Notes: generated by a model not told the origin, from the sequence alone. DNA of 64,000 nucleotides from Mesorhizobium shangrilense (GCF_040537815.1 NZ_JBEWSZ010000002.1:186001-250000), one strand, 5' to 3'; shown: positions 18,893 through 28,129, numbered from the stretch's first letter. Program-made: numbers and translations.

Positions 18893-20038
18893 TCAGTAGA
18901 GCTTGCCGCGTGCCGTAACCGGCCACAGCGTCTCGACCTTGCCGTTGCGAATGCCGACAAACCAGTCATGAAGGTTGGAAGTCGGGTCGCAATGCCCGGG
19001 CACCAGCCAGAGCAGGTCGTTGATGGCGAGCAGATTGCCGGGATCATCGATCTTGCCGTGCTCGTCATTGGCGACCAGGTAGGTGATGCCGGGCCGGCCG
19101 AATACCACAGGCGGGCCGCTGTCGACCGCCACCGCCTTGTGGCCGGCGTCGCACACAGCCCGTGTCGCCTCGGTCTTGCTCATGATGGATGTCAGCACGA
19201 ACAACGCATGTTCGAACCCGCCGACCACGCCGTTGTCGCCGCGAACCCGGCCGTAGTGCGCATCCATGAAGACGTAGGAGCCGCATTGCAGCTCGTTGTA
19301 GACGCCTGAACTGCCTTCCATGTCGAAGCTGCCGGTGCCGGCGCCGCCGACAATCGCGCAGTCGAGACCATGCTGCTTCAACAGCTGCACTGTGTCACGG
19401 GTCATGTCCACGGCCAAGGCGATTTCGGCGCTTCGCTCCGCCGGGTCGACGATGTGCTGCGCGGTGCCGTGATAGGCCTGCAGTCCGGAAAAGACGAGGT
19501 TGGGGGCGGCGGCGGCGACGCGTGCAAGCCCCAGCACCGGCCCGCCGGGCTGGACACCGCAGCGGCGGGCGCCGCAGTCGATCTCGACGAGCACCTCGAT
19601 CGTTGAACCCGCGTCTTGTGCCGCCGCCGACAGCGCCGCGATGTTGGCGGCGTCATCGACGCAGACGATGATGCGGGCGTCCTTGGCCAGCCGCGCAAGG
19701 CGCTTGATCTTGAGCGGGCCGGTCACCTCGTTGGAGACGAGGACGTCGCTGATGCCACCGCGTACCAGCGCTTCGGCTTCCGACACCTTCTGGCAACAGA
19801 CGCCGCACGCGCCGCCTTTTGCCATCTGGTAGCGTGCTATGTCGGCCGACTTGTGCGTCTTGGCGTGAGCGCGTAGCCGGACGTTCATGCTTTCGACGTA
19901 GCCGCGCATGCGCTCGACATTCCGTTCGAAAGCGGCGAGATCGACGATCAGCGCCGGTGTCTGGATGTCCTCGACCCGGTCGCCTATTGCTGCGGGGACA
20001 TTATAGCCAATTTCCAGATCGTTCCTGCCGTCGGTCAT
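18893..20038 (-). CDS. DSD1-family PLP enzyme (D-3-hydroxyaspartate/D-threonine aldolase-like)
   Basis: A 381-residue fold-type III PLP enzyme. The PLP lysine is in RAHAKTHKSADIARY (about residue 58). A metal site near the C-terminus has VPGHCDPTSNLHDW, the His-x-Cys-Asp pattern of DSD1 and D-threonine aldolases. Wording such as YNELQCGSYVFMDAHYGR and the ending NGKVETLWPVTARGK is close to what I recall of BhcC, the aldolase of the beta-hydroxyaspartate cycle. No other bhc genes are adjacent, so the physiological substrate is open. The start at 20038 has GGAAAG seven bases upstream. Confidence 0.85.
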   Translation of the reverse strand: MTDGRNDLEIGYNVPAAIGDRVEDIQTPALIVDLAAFERNVERMRGYVESMNVRLRAHAKTHKSADIARYQMAKGGACGVCCQKVSEAEALVRGGISDVLVSNEVTGPLKIKRLARLAKDARIIVCVDDAANIAALSAAAQDAGSTIEVLVEIDCGARRCGVQPGGPVLGLARVAAAAPNLVFSGLQAYHGTAQHIVDPAERSAEIALAVDMTRDTVQLLKQHGLDCAIVGGAGTGSFDMEGSSGVYNELQCGSYVFMDAHYGRVRGDNGVVGGFEHALFVLTSIMSKTEATRAVCDAGHKAVAVDSGPPVVFGRPGITYLVANDEHGKIDDPGNLLAINDLLWLVPGHCDPTSNLHDWFVGIRNGKVETLWPVTARGKLY

Positions 20039-20128
20039 TCGGGATCTTTCCACCGTTGGTTTTGCGCCGGCGAATGCCGAGGATTTTCAGTTGGCGAAGT
20101 TTCAGGCACTTTACGCGGGACAATCGAT

Positions 20129-20178
20129 TTGAAGTTCTGGATCGCGCCATCTATAGATTTTGTCAAGTTGATTAACTT
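20129..20178 (+). promoter_or_regulatory. Promoter and palindrome of the ROK regulator gene
   Basis: TTGAAG (20129-20134), 17 bases, then TATAGA (20152-20157) form a good sigma-70-type promoter. The palindrome AAGTTGATTAACTT (20165-20178) covers the expected transcription start and ends two bases before the AGGAG ribosome site, which fits autorepression by the ROK protein. Confidence 0.6.
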
Positions 20179-20189
20179 TAGGAGACCAT

Positions 20190-21362
20190 GTGAAGCAGAA
20201 CCGGTTGAGCGAGGCTGACATAAGGGCCAATTTCACGTCCAGCGCACGCTCCGTGTTCCGCACGCTTTTCCAGGAGGGCCCGGCGACGCGCCCCCAACTC
20301 GGCTCGGCGCTCGGACTGTCGCGGCCGACGCTATCCTCGTCGATTTCCGAGCTTGACGATGCCGGCTATGTCGAGAAGATCGGCGAGGTCCAGGGCGCGC
20401 TCGGTCGCAAGGCGGCGATGTATCGGCTTGGTCCTGGCGCCGGTCATGTGATCGCCATCGACGCCGGTTCGACCCATGTGCGCACGCGCGTCGCCACGCT
20501 CGACAGGCGCCTGCTGCATCACCGCATCTATCGCCTGTCTTCCAACCAGCGCCATCTCAACGCCGAGATCAGCCGGGCGGTGGCTGAAGAGGTCGAGGCG
20601 ACGCTTGCCTTGACGGAGCCAGGTTGGGGCAAGCTGCGTGCCCTTGGCATCGCGCTGCCCTCGCGCGTTGTCGCCGACAACGCGGACAATGCAGTTGAGG
20701 CGGCGACAGGCCAGGAGAACCTGTTCTCGCATTTCGCTTCTCCGCCAGGTGTGCCGCTGTTGCTGGAGAACAACGTCAATTGCGCTGCATTGGCGGAGCA
20801 AAGCCACGGCACGGCGCGCGGCCTGCAGGATTTCGCCTATGTTCAGATCGGCGTGAAGATCGGCATGGGCGTGGTGCTTGGCGGCAAGCTGATCCGTGGC
20901 CGCAATGGCGGTGCCGGCGAGATCGGCCATCTGCCGTTTCCGTGGGGGCCGGGTTTGCGGCCGCAGGCTGTCGGCCTGGAGGATTATGTTGGCGCCGAGG
21001 TGTTGATGCAGCGGGTCCGCACCGCCTGGCCACAGCGTGCCGGTGCGGCGCCCGCCGATACGGCGGCGCTGTTCGCCCTGGCCAGCCAGGGTGATGAGGC
21101 GGCCCTTGCGCAGGTCAAGCTTCATGCCGAAGACATCGGCGCCATCGTCTCCGCTTGCGTCGGTGTCATCGATCCGGGGATCGTGGTGCTTGGCGGCGGC
21201 ATTGGCGACAATGCCATCATGCTGCCCTATGTGCGGGAAACCGTCGGCAGGTTGAGCTATCCGACCGAAATCCACGCAAGCAGCCTCGGCGCCGACGCGA
21301 CCGTGCTCGGCATCGAGAAGATCGCCGCCGACCATGCCTGCGAGTTGCTGGTCGGCGCCTGA
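20190..21362 (+). CDS. ROK-family transcriptional repressor
   Basis: A 390-residue NagC/Mlc-type regulator. It has an N-terminal winged helix-turn-helix (TRPQLGSALGLSRPTLSSSI, about 29-48), then a sugar-kinase-like ROK domain (VIAIDAGSTHVRTRVATLD; GVKIGMGVVLGGKLIRGRNG; GAGEIGHLPF). The zinc-binding cysteine cluster typical of NagC/Mlc is not evident. Translation starts at GTG with AGGAG five bases upstream; the ATG two bases earlier runs straight into a stop. It precedes a sugar ABC importer, a kinase and a SIS protein, so it is probably their sugar-responsive regulator. Confidence 0.92.
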   Translation: MKQNRLSEADIRANFTSSARSVFRTLFQEGPATRPQLGSALGLSRPTLSSSISELDDAGYVEKIGEVQGALGRKAAMYRLGPGAGHVIAIDAGSTHVRTRVATLDRRLLHHRIYRLSSNQRHLNAEISRAVAEEVEATLALTEPGWGKLRALGIALPSRVVADNADNAVEAATGQENLFSHFASPPGVPLLLENNVNCAALAEQSHGTARGLQDFAYVQIGVKIGMGVVLGGKLIRGRNGGAGEIGHLPFPWGPGLRPQAVGLEDYVGAEVLMQRVRTAWPQRAGAAPADTAALFALASQGDEAALAQVKLHAEDIGAIVSACVGVIDPGIVVLGGGIGDNAIMLPYVRETVGRLSYPTEIHASSLGADATVLGIEKIAADHACELLVGA

Positions 21363-21445
21363 CCCGCCGACCAAACCGCGCATCCCGAACCCTTCCAGAG
21401 CCGTCCGAACAAATTTATCTGCTGCCCACTTGCGGCTGTCCGATT

Positions 21446-21473
21446 TTGTTTGTTAAGGTGCGTAACATAATAA
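21446..21473 (+). promoter_or_regulatory. Candidate operator/promoter of the sugar ABC operon
   Basis: TGTTA (21451-21455) and TAACA (21463-21467) form an inverted repeat with a seven-base spacer. It sits inside a weak promoter candidate, TTGTTT (21446-21451) with TAATAA (21468-21473). The shared GTT...AAC half-sites recall the palindrome at 20165. Low-complexity AT-rich wording makes this tentative. Confidence 0.4.
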
Positions 21474-21547
21474 GAGCAACAAACGCTATGGGTCGATCCT
21501 GGCGATGCCTCGACCGGGAACCTTTCAACAATTCAATGGAGGTCTGA

Positions 21548-22822
21548 ATGAACTTGACACGCTACATGCATGCGGCCGGCTTTGCCGCGCTCGCTGCGGC
21601 CGCCTCGATCGGTGGGGCTCGCGCCGACGAACCGGTTACGCTCGAATACTGGGTCTATTCGGATTTCGCGCAGGGCGATGCGCTCAAGCTCCAGCAGTCC
21701 TTCATCGACGAATTCCGCAAGACCCATCCGAACGTAACCATCAACATTTCCGGCAAGGGCGATGATGATCTCACGACCGGCCAGGTCACCGGGGCCGCGT
21801 CCGGGAATATTCCCGACGTGTACATGAACGGCACCAATGTCGGCGCCACGCTCGTCGAAGCCGGCGCGCTCAAGAACATCTATGCCGACTTCATGGCGAC
21901 GCCGAAGGAATATCGCGACTCGTTCGATCCGGCGCTGATCGCCATGTGCACGCCGAAGCCCGAGACCATGTATTGCCTGCCCTATACCGGCTACGGCTCG
22001 TTCATGTTCCGCAACCTGACCGTCCTGCGGAACGCCGGCGTCGACACCGCCGCGCCGATCAAGGACTGGGCCGACTGGCTCTCGCAGATGGAGAAGGTCA
22101 AGGCGTCCGGAAAATATGCTGTGCCCGACCAGACGCAGAGCTGGCAGTCGATCGTCGACACCTATGCGGGCGTCGCGAAACCGGACGAGTGGGGTGTGGA
22201 TTTCGCGGCCAATAAAACCAGGATCAATGAAGCGAAATATGCGGATGCGCTGCAGATGTTCGTCGACATGAAGCCTTACACCAGCGGCACCAGCCGCAAC
22301 GACCAGGCGACCAAGGACCTGTTCATCTCGAACCAGCTCGCCTTCCATCTGGTCGGCCCATGGGTCAATCCGACCTATGCCGATGCGGCCAAGACCTCGG
22401 GCCTCAAATATGATTACGTGCTGGTGCCCGGCAAGAATGCCGGCGACTACGGCGGCATCAAGGGCTACGAGTTCATCGGTGTCGCCCCCAACAAGAACGC
22501 CAAGGTGGCCTTCGAGTTCGCGGCCTATGTCACCGCCAAGGAGCAGATGCTGCGCTGGGCCAAGCTGCTCTCGCGCTACAATGCAAGTGCGGCGGCGATG
22601 GCCGATCCCTCGGTCGCAAGCGATCCGCTCATCGCCATCACCAACAAGGCCGCCTCACACGCGATCGATGGCATGCCGCCTTACTTCGTCGGCTCCTATC
22701 CGAACTGCTACCGCTCGATCCTGACCGACAACGCGCAGCAGGTCGCCGATGGCGGCATCTCGCCCAAGGACGGCGCCAAACAGCTTGTCGAGCAGCTCAA
22801 CGAGTGCCTGGCCGGCGGCTGA
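21548..22822 (+). CDS. Sugar ABC transporter substrate-binding protein (CUT1 type)
   Basis: A 424-residue periplasmic binding protein. A Sec signal peptide (RYMHAAGFAALAAAASIGGA, cleavage near residue 26) is followed by VTLEYWVYSDFAQGDALKLQ, typical of family-1 sugar-binding proteins. Conserved internal segments GAASGNIPDVYMNG and GYEFIGVAPNKNAKVAFEF support the fold. It heads the operon with two permeases, an ATPase, a kinase and a SIS protein. The downstream kinase suggests that the cargo is an N-acetylated amino sugar or its oligomer. A 7-base-stem hairpin follows the stop. Confidence 0.9.
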   Translation: MNLTRYMHAAGFAALAAAASIGGARADEPVTLEYWVYSDFAQGDALKLQQSFIDEFRKTHPNVTINISGKGDDDLTTGQVTGAASGNIPDVYMNGTNVGATLVEAGALKNIYADFMATPKEYRDSFDPALIAMCTPKPETMYCLPYTGYGSFMFRNLTVLRNAGVDTAAPIKDWADWLSQMEKVKASGKYAVPDQTQSWQSIVDTYAGVAKPDEWGVDFAANKTRINEAKYADALQMFVDMKPYTSGTSRNDQATKDLFISNQLAFHLVGPWVNPTYADAAKTSGLKYDYVLVPGKNAGDYGGIKGYEFIGVAPNKNAKVAFEFAAYVTAKEQMLRWAKLLSRYNASAAAMADPSVASDPLIAITNKAASHAIDGMPPYFVGSYPNCYRSILTDNAQQVADGGISPKDGAKQLVEQLNECLAGG

Positions 22823-22839
22823 AGCACGACGTTCATCCA

Positions 22840-22867
22840 TCCGGCCGGGACCTCCCACCTGGCCGGA
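22840..22867 (+). terminator. Hairpin between binding-protein and permease genes
   Basis: TCCGGCC (22840-22846) pairs with GGCCGGA (22861-22867) across a 14-base loop. There is no T run, so it is more likely an mRNA-stabilising or translation-limiting hairpin than a full terminator. Confidence 0.45.
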
Positions 22868-22886
22868 GACCGCATCGAGGATCACC

Positions 22887-23774
22887 ATGTTCGACAAGAA
22901 ACACATCCCCCACCTGTTGATGGTGTTTCCGTTCCTGGCCCTCTTTGCGGTGTTCTTTCTCTATCCGATCGCCAGCGGCTTCGTTTATTCCTTCTACGAC
23001 TGGAACGCGACGACGACGTCGCGGTTCGTCGGGCTGGCCAACTACCAGCGCATCATCCATTCGCGTGACTTCTCCAAGGCGATGTGGAACCTCGGTACCT
23101 ATATCGTCATCACAGTGCCGGTCGGTATCGCCGCCGCCTTCTGCCTGGCTCTGCTCGTCGACAGCTTCAAGGGTTTTTGGCAGAACTTCTTTCGGGGCAT
23201 CTTCTTCATGCCGGTCGTGCTGCCGATGTTCCTGGCGGCCACCATCTGGCGCTGGATCTACACACCCAATATCGGCCTGCTCAACACCATCCGTGGCCTG
23301 TTCGGGCTGCCCTCGGTGCAGTTCCTCAATGACACCTCGACGATGCTCTACTCACTCATCGCCGTCGATGTCTGGGTCTCGGCCGGATTCAACATGGTCA
23401 TCATCCTTGCCGGCATGAAGAACATCCCCAAGGATTATTACGAGGCGGCTCGCCTCGACGGCGCCAGCAAGCTCCAGGAAATCGTCTACATCACCATCCC
23501 CATGCTCTATCCGGTGCTGTTCTTCGTCACGACCTATGGCGTGATCTCGGCGCTGCAGGTCTTCGACAAGCCATGGCTGCTCACCGGCTCGTCCTTCTCG
23601 CAATATGGCGGGCGCCAGAACGCATTGCTGTTCCCGGTGATGGACATGATGGGCCGCGGGTTCGGTGAACTGAAGTTCGGCCAGGCCGCCGCCTACGGTT
23701 TCATCCTGACCATCGTGATCGTGGCGGTGACGGCGGTGATGTTCGCATTGCGCAAGAAGGGCAGCCAGCCATGA
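22887..23774 (+). CDS. Sugar ABC transporter permease (MalF/UgpA type)
   Basis: A 295-residue inner-membrane protein with six hydrophobic segments. It starts at HLLMVFPFLALFAVFFLYPI and carries the EAA loop YEAARLDGASKLQEIVYITI in the last third. The start at 22887 has GAGG six bases upstream and leaves no overlap with the binding-protein gene; a start at 22749 would lie inside that gene. It forms one half of the channel, and its stop overlaps the second permease start by ATGA. Confidence 0.93.
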   Translation: MFDKKHIPHLLMVFPFLALFAVFFLYPIASGFVYSFYDWNATTTSRFVGLANYQRIIHSRDFSKAMWNLGTYIVITVPVGIAAAFCLALLVDSFKGFWQNFFRGIFFMPVVLPMFLAATIWRWIYTPNIGLLNTIRGLFGLPSVQFLNDTSTMLYSLIAVDVWVSAGFNMVIILAGMKNIPKDYYEAARLDGASKLQEIVYITIPMLYPVLFFVTTYGVISALQVFDKPWLLTGSSFSQYGGRQNALLFPVMDMMGRGFGELKFGQAAAYGFILTIVIVAVTAVMFALRKKGSQP

Positions 23775-24646
23775 CCACCGATGCCCTCGTCAGTTCCGCC
23801 ACTCCGCGCTACGCGATGGACCTGTCCATCTGGACAGTCCTGAAATGGATCGTCGCCATCTGCGTGGCGATCGTGGCGGTGTTTCCCATCGTCTGGATGG
23901 TCAATGTGGTGTTCGCCGAGCCGGGCATTCCCGTCTCGATCAATCCGCGCCTGCTGCCGACGTCGTTCGGTGCGGGCATTGCCAAGATCAACACCATCCT
24001 CAGCGAAACCGGCTATCTGCACGCCTATTACATTTCGATCACCTACAGCCTGCTGACGATCGCGGGCGTGCTCATCATCGGCTCGATGGCGGCGTTCGAA
24101 TTCGCGCTTTTCGAATTCCCGGGCAAGCGGCCGACGTTCGCGGTCGTCATGCTGTCGCTGATGGTGCCGACAGCGGTCACGCTCATTCCAACCTATCTGC
24201 TGACGGCGAGCTTTGGCTGGCTCAACACAATGCAGGGGTTGGTGGTGCCGGGATTGGCTTCGGCGTTCGGCCTGTTCATGCTGATCCAGTTCATGCGTAC
24301 AATCCCGCGCGAGATGATCGAGGCGGCCAGGCTCGACGGCGCCAGCCATTTCCAGATCTATCGGCACATCGCACTGCCGATGTCGCGCAATGCGCTGGTG
24401 ACGCTGGCCATCATCACCTTCATGCAGACCTGGGGCAATTTCATCTGGCCGCTGATCGTCGCGCCCAGCCCGCAAATGTACACTGTCGGCCAGGTCGTCG
24501 GCCTTTTCAACGCGCCGTTCTCGCATGTCACCGTCGACATTGTCATGGCCGCGAACCTGCTGGCGGCACTTCCCCCGCTCATCTTCTTCCTGCTGTTCCA
24601 GCGCAAGATCGTCGAGGGCATCGCGATGTCCGGCTCCAAGGGCTGA
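23771..24646 (+). CDS. Sugar ABC transporter permease (MalG/UgpE type)
   Basis: A 291-residue inner-membrane protein with six hydrophobic segments and the EAA loop IEAARLDGASHFQIYRHIAL. The C-terminus (QRKIVEGIAMSGSKG) is the characteristic ending of MalG-type subunits. It pairs with the preceding permease, to which it is translationally coupled by an ATGA overlap. The ATPase gene follows after 57 bases. Confidence 0.94.
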   Translation: MTTDALVSSATPRYAMDLSIWTVLKWIVAICVAIVAVFPIVWMVNVVFAEPGIPVSINPRLLPTSFGAGIAKINTILSETGYLHAYYISITYSLLTIAGVLIIGSMAAFEFALFEFPGKRPTFAVVMLSLMVPTAVTLIPTYLLTASFGWLNTMQGLVVPGLASAFGLFMLIQFMRTIPREMIEAARLDGASHFQIYRHIALPMSRNALVTLAIITFMQTWGNFIWPLIVAPSPQMYTVGQVVGLFNAPFSHVTVDIVMAANLLAALPPLIFFLLFQRKIVEGIAMSGSKG

Positions 24647-24703
24647 ACGTCTCAACGCGCCCAACCCGCGACGCTCGCCCCGAACATCAACAAAGGCATT
24701 GGC

Positions 24704-25795
24704 ATGGCTGATCTGCAAATCATCAACGTCTCCAAATCCTACGGCACGGTGGAAGTGTTGCGCGGCGTCAACCTGTCGATTGCGTCCGGCGAGTTCGTGG
24801 TTTTCGTCGGCCCGTCCGGCTGCGGCAAGTCGACCTTGCTGCGCATGATCTCCGGCCTCGAGGATGCGCCGCTCGGCGAAATCCGGCTCGACGGCAAGGT
24901 GGTCAACAAGGTCGATCCGGCCAAGCGCGGCGTCGCCATGGTGTTCCAGTCCTACGCACTCTATCCGCATATGACGGCATTCCAGAACATGGCCTTCAGC
25001 CTGACAATGGCGCGCGAGCCGAAAGCGGTGATCAAGGAGAAGGTCGACCGCGCCGCCGCCATCCTGCGGCTGGAAAAGCTGCTCGATCGCCGGCCCGGCG
25101 AACTGTCCGGCGGCCAGAAGCAACGCGTCGCCATTGGCCGCGCCATCGTGCGAGAACCGAAGGTGTTCCTCTTCGACGAGCCGCTGTCGAATCTCGACGC
25201 CGAGCTGCGCGTCCAGATGCGCGCCGAGCTGATCCAGCTGCATGCCAAGTTGGGCACCACGATGATCTATGTCACCCACGATCAGGTCGAGGCGATGACG
25301 CTCGCCGACAAGATGGTGGTGATGAATGGCGGCATCATCCAGCAATGTGGCACGCCGCTCGATCTCTATGATGACCCAGACAACAGGTTCGTGGCTGGCT
25401 TCATCGGCTCGCCGAAGATGAGCTTCATCAAAGCCAAGGTCGAGAATGTGCGAGGAGAGGCGATCACCCTGTCGGGCCTTGGCGGGCGCGCCACGGTGGA
25501 ATTGCCATTTTGTGGTTTCGCCCCTGGCGTCCGCGAGGTCGAAGTCGGCGTCCGCACCGAGCATCTGGAGATCGCTGGGGATGACAGTGCGACTGGCACC
25601 GTCGCTGCCAAGGTGGCCTTCGTCGAAGAACTCGGCGACGCCACATTCATCCACACCGATCTGCCGACGGGCGAGCGTGTGGTCGTTCGCAGCAACATGG
25701 CGCGCCACAAGGGCAGCACGGAGTGTTTCGTCAGGCTCGACCCGGCTGGTGTGCTGCTGTTCGGCATGGATGGCGAGCGGATCAGAAGCGCTTGA
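24704..25795 (+). CDS. Sugar ABC transporter ATP-binding protein (MalK/UgpC type)
   Basis: A 363-residue ATPase with Walker A GPSGCGKST, Q-loop VFQSYALYPHMTA, signature LSGGQKQR, Walker B FLFDEPLSNLD and switch region YVTHDQVEAMTLADK. It has a C-terminal TOBE/MalK regulatory domain of about 120 residues (VGVRTEHLEIAGDD). It powers the two preceding permeases. The next gene, a kinase, starts about 97 bases downstream, still on the same strand. Confidence 0.95.
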   Translation: MADLQIINVSKSYGTVEVLRGVNLSIASGEFVVFVGPSGCGKSTLLRMISGLEDAPLGEIRLDGKVVNKVDPAKRGVAMVFQSYALYPHMTAFQNMAFSLTMAREPKAVIKEKVDRAAAILRLEKLLDRRPGELSGGQKQRVAIGRAIVREPKVFLFDEPLSNLDAELRVQMRAELIQLHAKLGTTMIYVTHDQVEAMTLADKMVVMNGGIIQQCGTPLDLYDDPDNRFVAGFIGSPKMSFIKAKVENVRGEAITLSGLGGRATVELPFCGFAPGVREVEVGVRTEHLEIAGDDSATGTVAAKVAFVEELGDATFIHTDLPTGERVVVRSNMARHKGSTECFVRLDPAGVLLFGMDGERIRSA

Positions 25796-25892
25796 TCCGG
25801 CGGCAGCGCAGCGTGCCCCGCGCGATGGGACGAGATGAGATTGTCGCTTGCCGCGCACTGGCCCGCGCGCGGCAATGGCCTGGAGAAATTCG

Positions 25893-26801
25893 TTGATCAC
25901 AGTTGGAATCGATATTGGCGGCACCAAGACGCACCTGCGCGCCTGCGATGCTGCCGGTACCGTCCGCGATCTCGTCATGCCGTCGGCCGATTGGCGCGTG
26001 CGTGACTGGGACACGGATGCAAAAGTGCTGCTTGGCAAAGTCGCGCACCTCGTCGAGGGGGGGCAGGTCGCGGCTCTCGCCGTTGGCGCGCATGGCTGCG
26101 ACGACGCCTCGGAATGCGTGGCCTTCGAAGAAGCCTTCAACCGTCATGCAGCCTATGCGGTCACGGTCGTCAACGATGCGGAGCTTTTGCCGGCGGCGCT
26201 CGGCCATGAACGGCAGATCGGGCTGGTTGCCGGAACGGGCTCGATCGCGGTCTGTCGTGACGCAGCCCTTGGCATGATGGTTGCCGGTGGCTGGGGATGG
26301 GTCATTGGCGACGAAGGCAGCGCCTCCGGGCTGGTGCGCGAAGCGGGCCGCGCTATCAGCCTGCATCTGGATTGCGGGGGGACATTCGACGATCCGCTGG
26401 TGGGCCTGATGTTCGAGGCGCTCGAGATCAGGAACGCGGCGCGCATCGGCAGCGCCATCGCGCGCCAGGGTGGCGCCGCGGCTCTCGGACGCCATGCGCC
26501 GATCGTCTTTGCCGCGCATGAACAGGGCTCTGCACTGGCGGCCGGGGTGATTGCCGATGGCGCCCGCCATCTCGCCGAGCTGGTGATGCGCCTCAAGCAC
26601 AATGGCGCGGCGGCCGACGTCGTGGTGGCTGGCGGCGGCGTGATGGTCTCGCAGCAAGCGCTGGCCTGCGCATTCCTCGCTGAAGTCGAGGCCCAATCCG
26701 AAGGAACCATCGCCGCGAGAATTTTCCATGGGGCGCCGGTCGAAGGCGCCTTCCGGATGGCCAAGGCCATGGCGAGCAGCCTGGCCGCCGCCGCGCGGTA
26801 G
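25893..26801 (+). CDS. BadF/BadG/BcrA-type ATPase, N-acetylglucosamine kinase-like
   Basis: A 302-residue actin/hexokinase-fold protein. The phosphate-1 loop is TVGIDIGGTKTHLRACDAAG, the phosphate-2 loop GLVAGTGSIAVCRD, and the connecting motif GWGWVIGDEGSASGLVREA matches GlcNAc kinases of this family. It probably phosphorylates the imported amino sugar in the cytoplasm. I favour a TTG start at 25893 because GGAGA lies six bases upstream and the protein then begins at the first beta strand. In-frame ATGs at 25848 and 25875 lack a ribosome site but cannot be excluded. Confidence 0.85.
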   Translation: MITVGIDIGGTKTHLRACDAAGTVRDLVMPSADWRVRDWDTDAKVLLGKVAHLVEGGQVAALAVGAHGCDDASECVAFEEAFNRHAAYAVTVVNDAELLPAALGHERQIGLVAGTGSIAVCRDAALGMMVAGGWGWVIGDEGSASGLVREAGRAISLHLDCGGTFDDPLVGLMFEALEIRNAARIGSAIARQGGAAALGRHAPIVFAAHEQGSALAAGVIADGARHLAELVMRLKHNGAAADVVVAGGGVMVSQQALACAFLAEVEAQSEGTIAARIFHGAPVEGAFRMAKAMASSLAAAAR

Positions 26802-26838
26802 TTGGCGATCACACCACAAAGCAAAGGAAGGTATAATC

Positions 26839-27828
26839 ATGAGCTATCGGTCCGAAGTCGCACGCCAGCCGCAATCCATCGCCGCCTGTATCAAATCGGC
26901 GCGGCTTGGGTTGGAAAGCGTCGATCTCTCGCCGTTCACATCCGGGCTTGTCGCGGTCACCGGCATTGGCGCGAGCTTTGCCGCATCGGTGGTGGTGGCC
27001 GGCGAACTTTCGCGGCGCGGGCGTCGCGCGGTTGCTATGCGTGCCGTCGACTTGATCGACGGCACGAATGTCGCCGATGCCATCATCGCCATGTCGCATC
27101 GCGGCCGCAGCATCGAGAATGTCGACGCGCTGAAGGCACAGGCGGGTGTGCCGGCACTGGCGATCACCAAGGACGAGACGAGCCCGCTGGCGCTGGCTGC
27201 CGGCCATCACATCAAGCTCGACAATGGCAATGACGCGACGCCGTCCAGTACCGGTTACACGGGCACACTGGTGGCCGCCGGGCTGCTGACCGAGAAGCTC
27301 TGCGGCGCCACCGCGACCGACTGGGACGCGCTGCCCGGCAAGGTGGCCGATATGCTGGGCTATGCCGCGACGAAGATGAAGCGCCTCGGCGAGCTGTTCG
27401 CGGCCCGCCGCGCCATCGACTGCGTCGGTGCTGTGTCGTCGCTGGGAACCGCCGATGGTGCGTCCCTGCTGATACGCGAGGCGTCACGCATTCCGGCCGG
27501 AGCGACGGATACGCGCCACTATCTGCATGGTCCGATGGAATCGATGGATGCCACCACCGGCGTTGTCGTGTTCGGCGACGGCCGCGAGATGCGCCTTGCC
27601 GAACAGCTCAACGAACTCGGCTGTCCAGTGGTCCTGATCACAGCGAATGACGGCATTGACGACAAGGGCAAGCTGACGGTGCTGCGCGTGCCCCCGGAGG
27701 AAAACCGCATTGCCCGCGGCATCCTCGACATCATCGCGGCGCAATTGCTGGCGGCCGAACTTTCGGATGCGGCAGGTCTCACCGACACGAAGTTCCGCTA
27801 CCCGCAGACCGATACCAAGATCAGCTGA
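26839..27828 (+). CDS. SIS-domain sugar-phosphate isomerase/deaminase-like protein
   Basis: A 329-residue protein with two SIS-like halves. The first contains VAVTGIGASFAASVVVAGEL and AIIAMSHRGRSIENV; the second contains CVGAVSSLGTADGASLLIREAS and VVVFGDGREMRLAEQ. This is the plan of the isomerase half of GlmS and of AgaS/FrlB-type deaminases, which act on amino-sugar phosphates. Following a GlcNAc-kinase-like gene, it may deaminate or isomerise the phosphorylated product. The start at 26839 has AAGGAAGG nearby; a start at 26728 would lie inside the kinase gene. No GlmS glutaminase domain is attached. Confidence 0.85.
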   Translation: MSYRSEVARQPQSIAACIKSARLGLESVDLSPFTSGLVAVTGIGASFAASVVVAGELSRRGRRAVAMRAVDLIDGTNVADAIIAMSHRGRSIENVDALKAQAGVPALAITKDETSPLALAAGHHIKLDNGNDATPSSTGYTGTLVAAGLLTEKLCGATATDWDALPGKVADMLGYAATKMKRLGELFAARRAIDCVGAVSSLGTADGASLLIREASRIPAGATDTRHYLHGPMESMDATTGVVVFGDGREMRLAEQLNELGCPVVLITANDGIDDKGKLTVLRVPPEENRIARGILDIIAAQLLAAELSDAAGLTDTKFRYPQTDTKIS

Positions 27829-27861
27829 TCGGGTATCCGTCAGGGCATGGCGTAACGAGAC

Positions 27862-27893
27862 GGCCGGCGCCAGCGTGCCGGCCTTCTGCTTTT
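27862..27893 (+). terminator. Likely terminator of the amino-sugar operon
   Basis: GGCCGGC (27862-27868) pairs with GCCGGCC (27877-27883), followed by TTCTGCTTTT. It lies 34 bases after the SIS gene stop. The remaining sequence to 28129 holds no gene or clear signal that I could recognise. Confidence 0.6.
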
Positions 27894-28129
27894 GGCTCGC
27901 AGGATGATCGGCCAGCGCCGGGCATGGACCTGACCACAAATCCAGGTTGCTAGACGCCACGCGCCGTTTTTCGACGCACGGAGAATACTCCAGTGTCTTG
28001 GAATCGGTGCATGATCGCGCAAGGCAGGAAGCGGGGAGGGCTCTTGGCCCAAGCCCCTTCCGTCATGCCGCACATTGCAAGCTTGAAGCCGAACCGCTAC
28101 TCCCCCTACGAAACTAAGCCGGATAATCA

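Noticed and set aside
23693..26140. 815-codon open frame on the minus strand
   Set aside because: It lies antisense to the permease, ATPase and kinase genes with convincing family motifs. It has no motif, ribosome site or start logic, and its composition (Arg, His and Asp rich) is that of a high-GC shadow frame.
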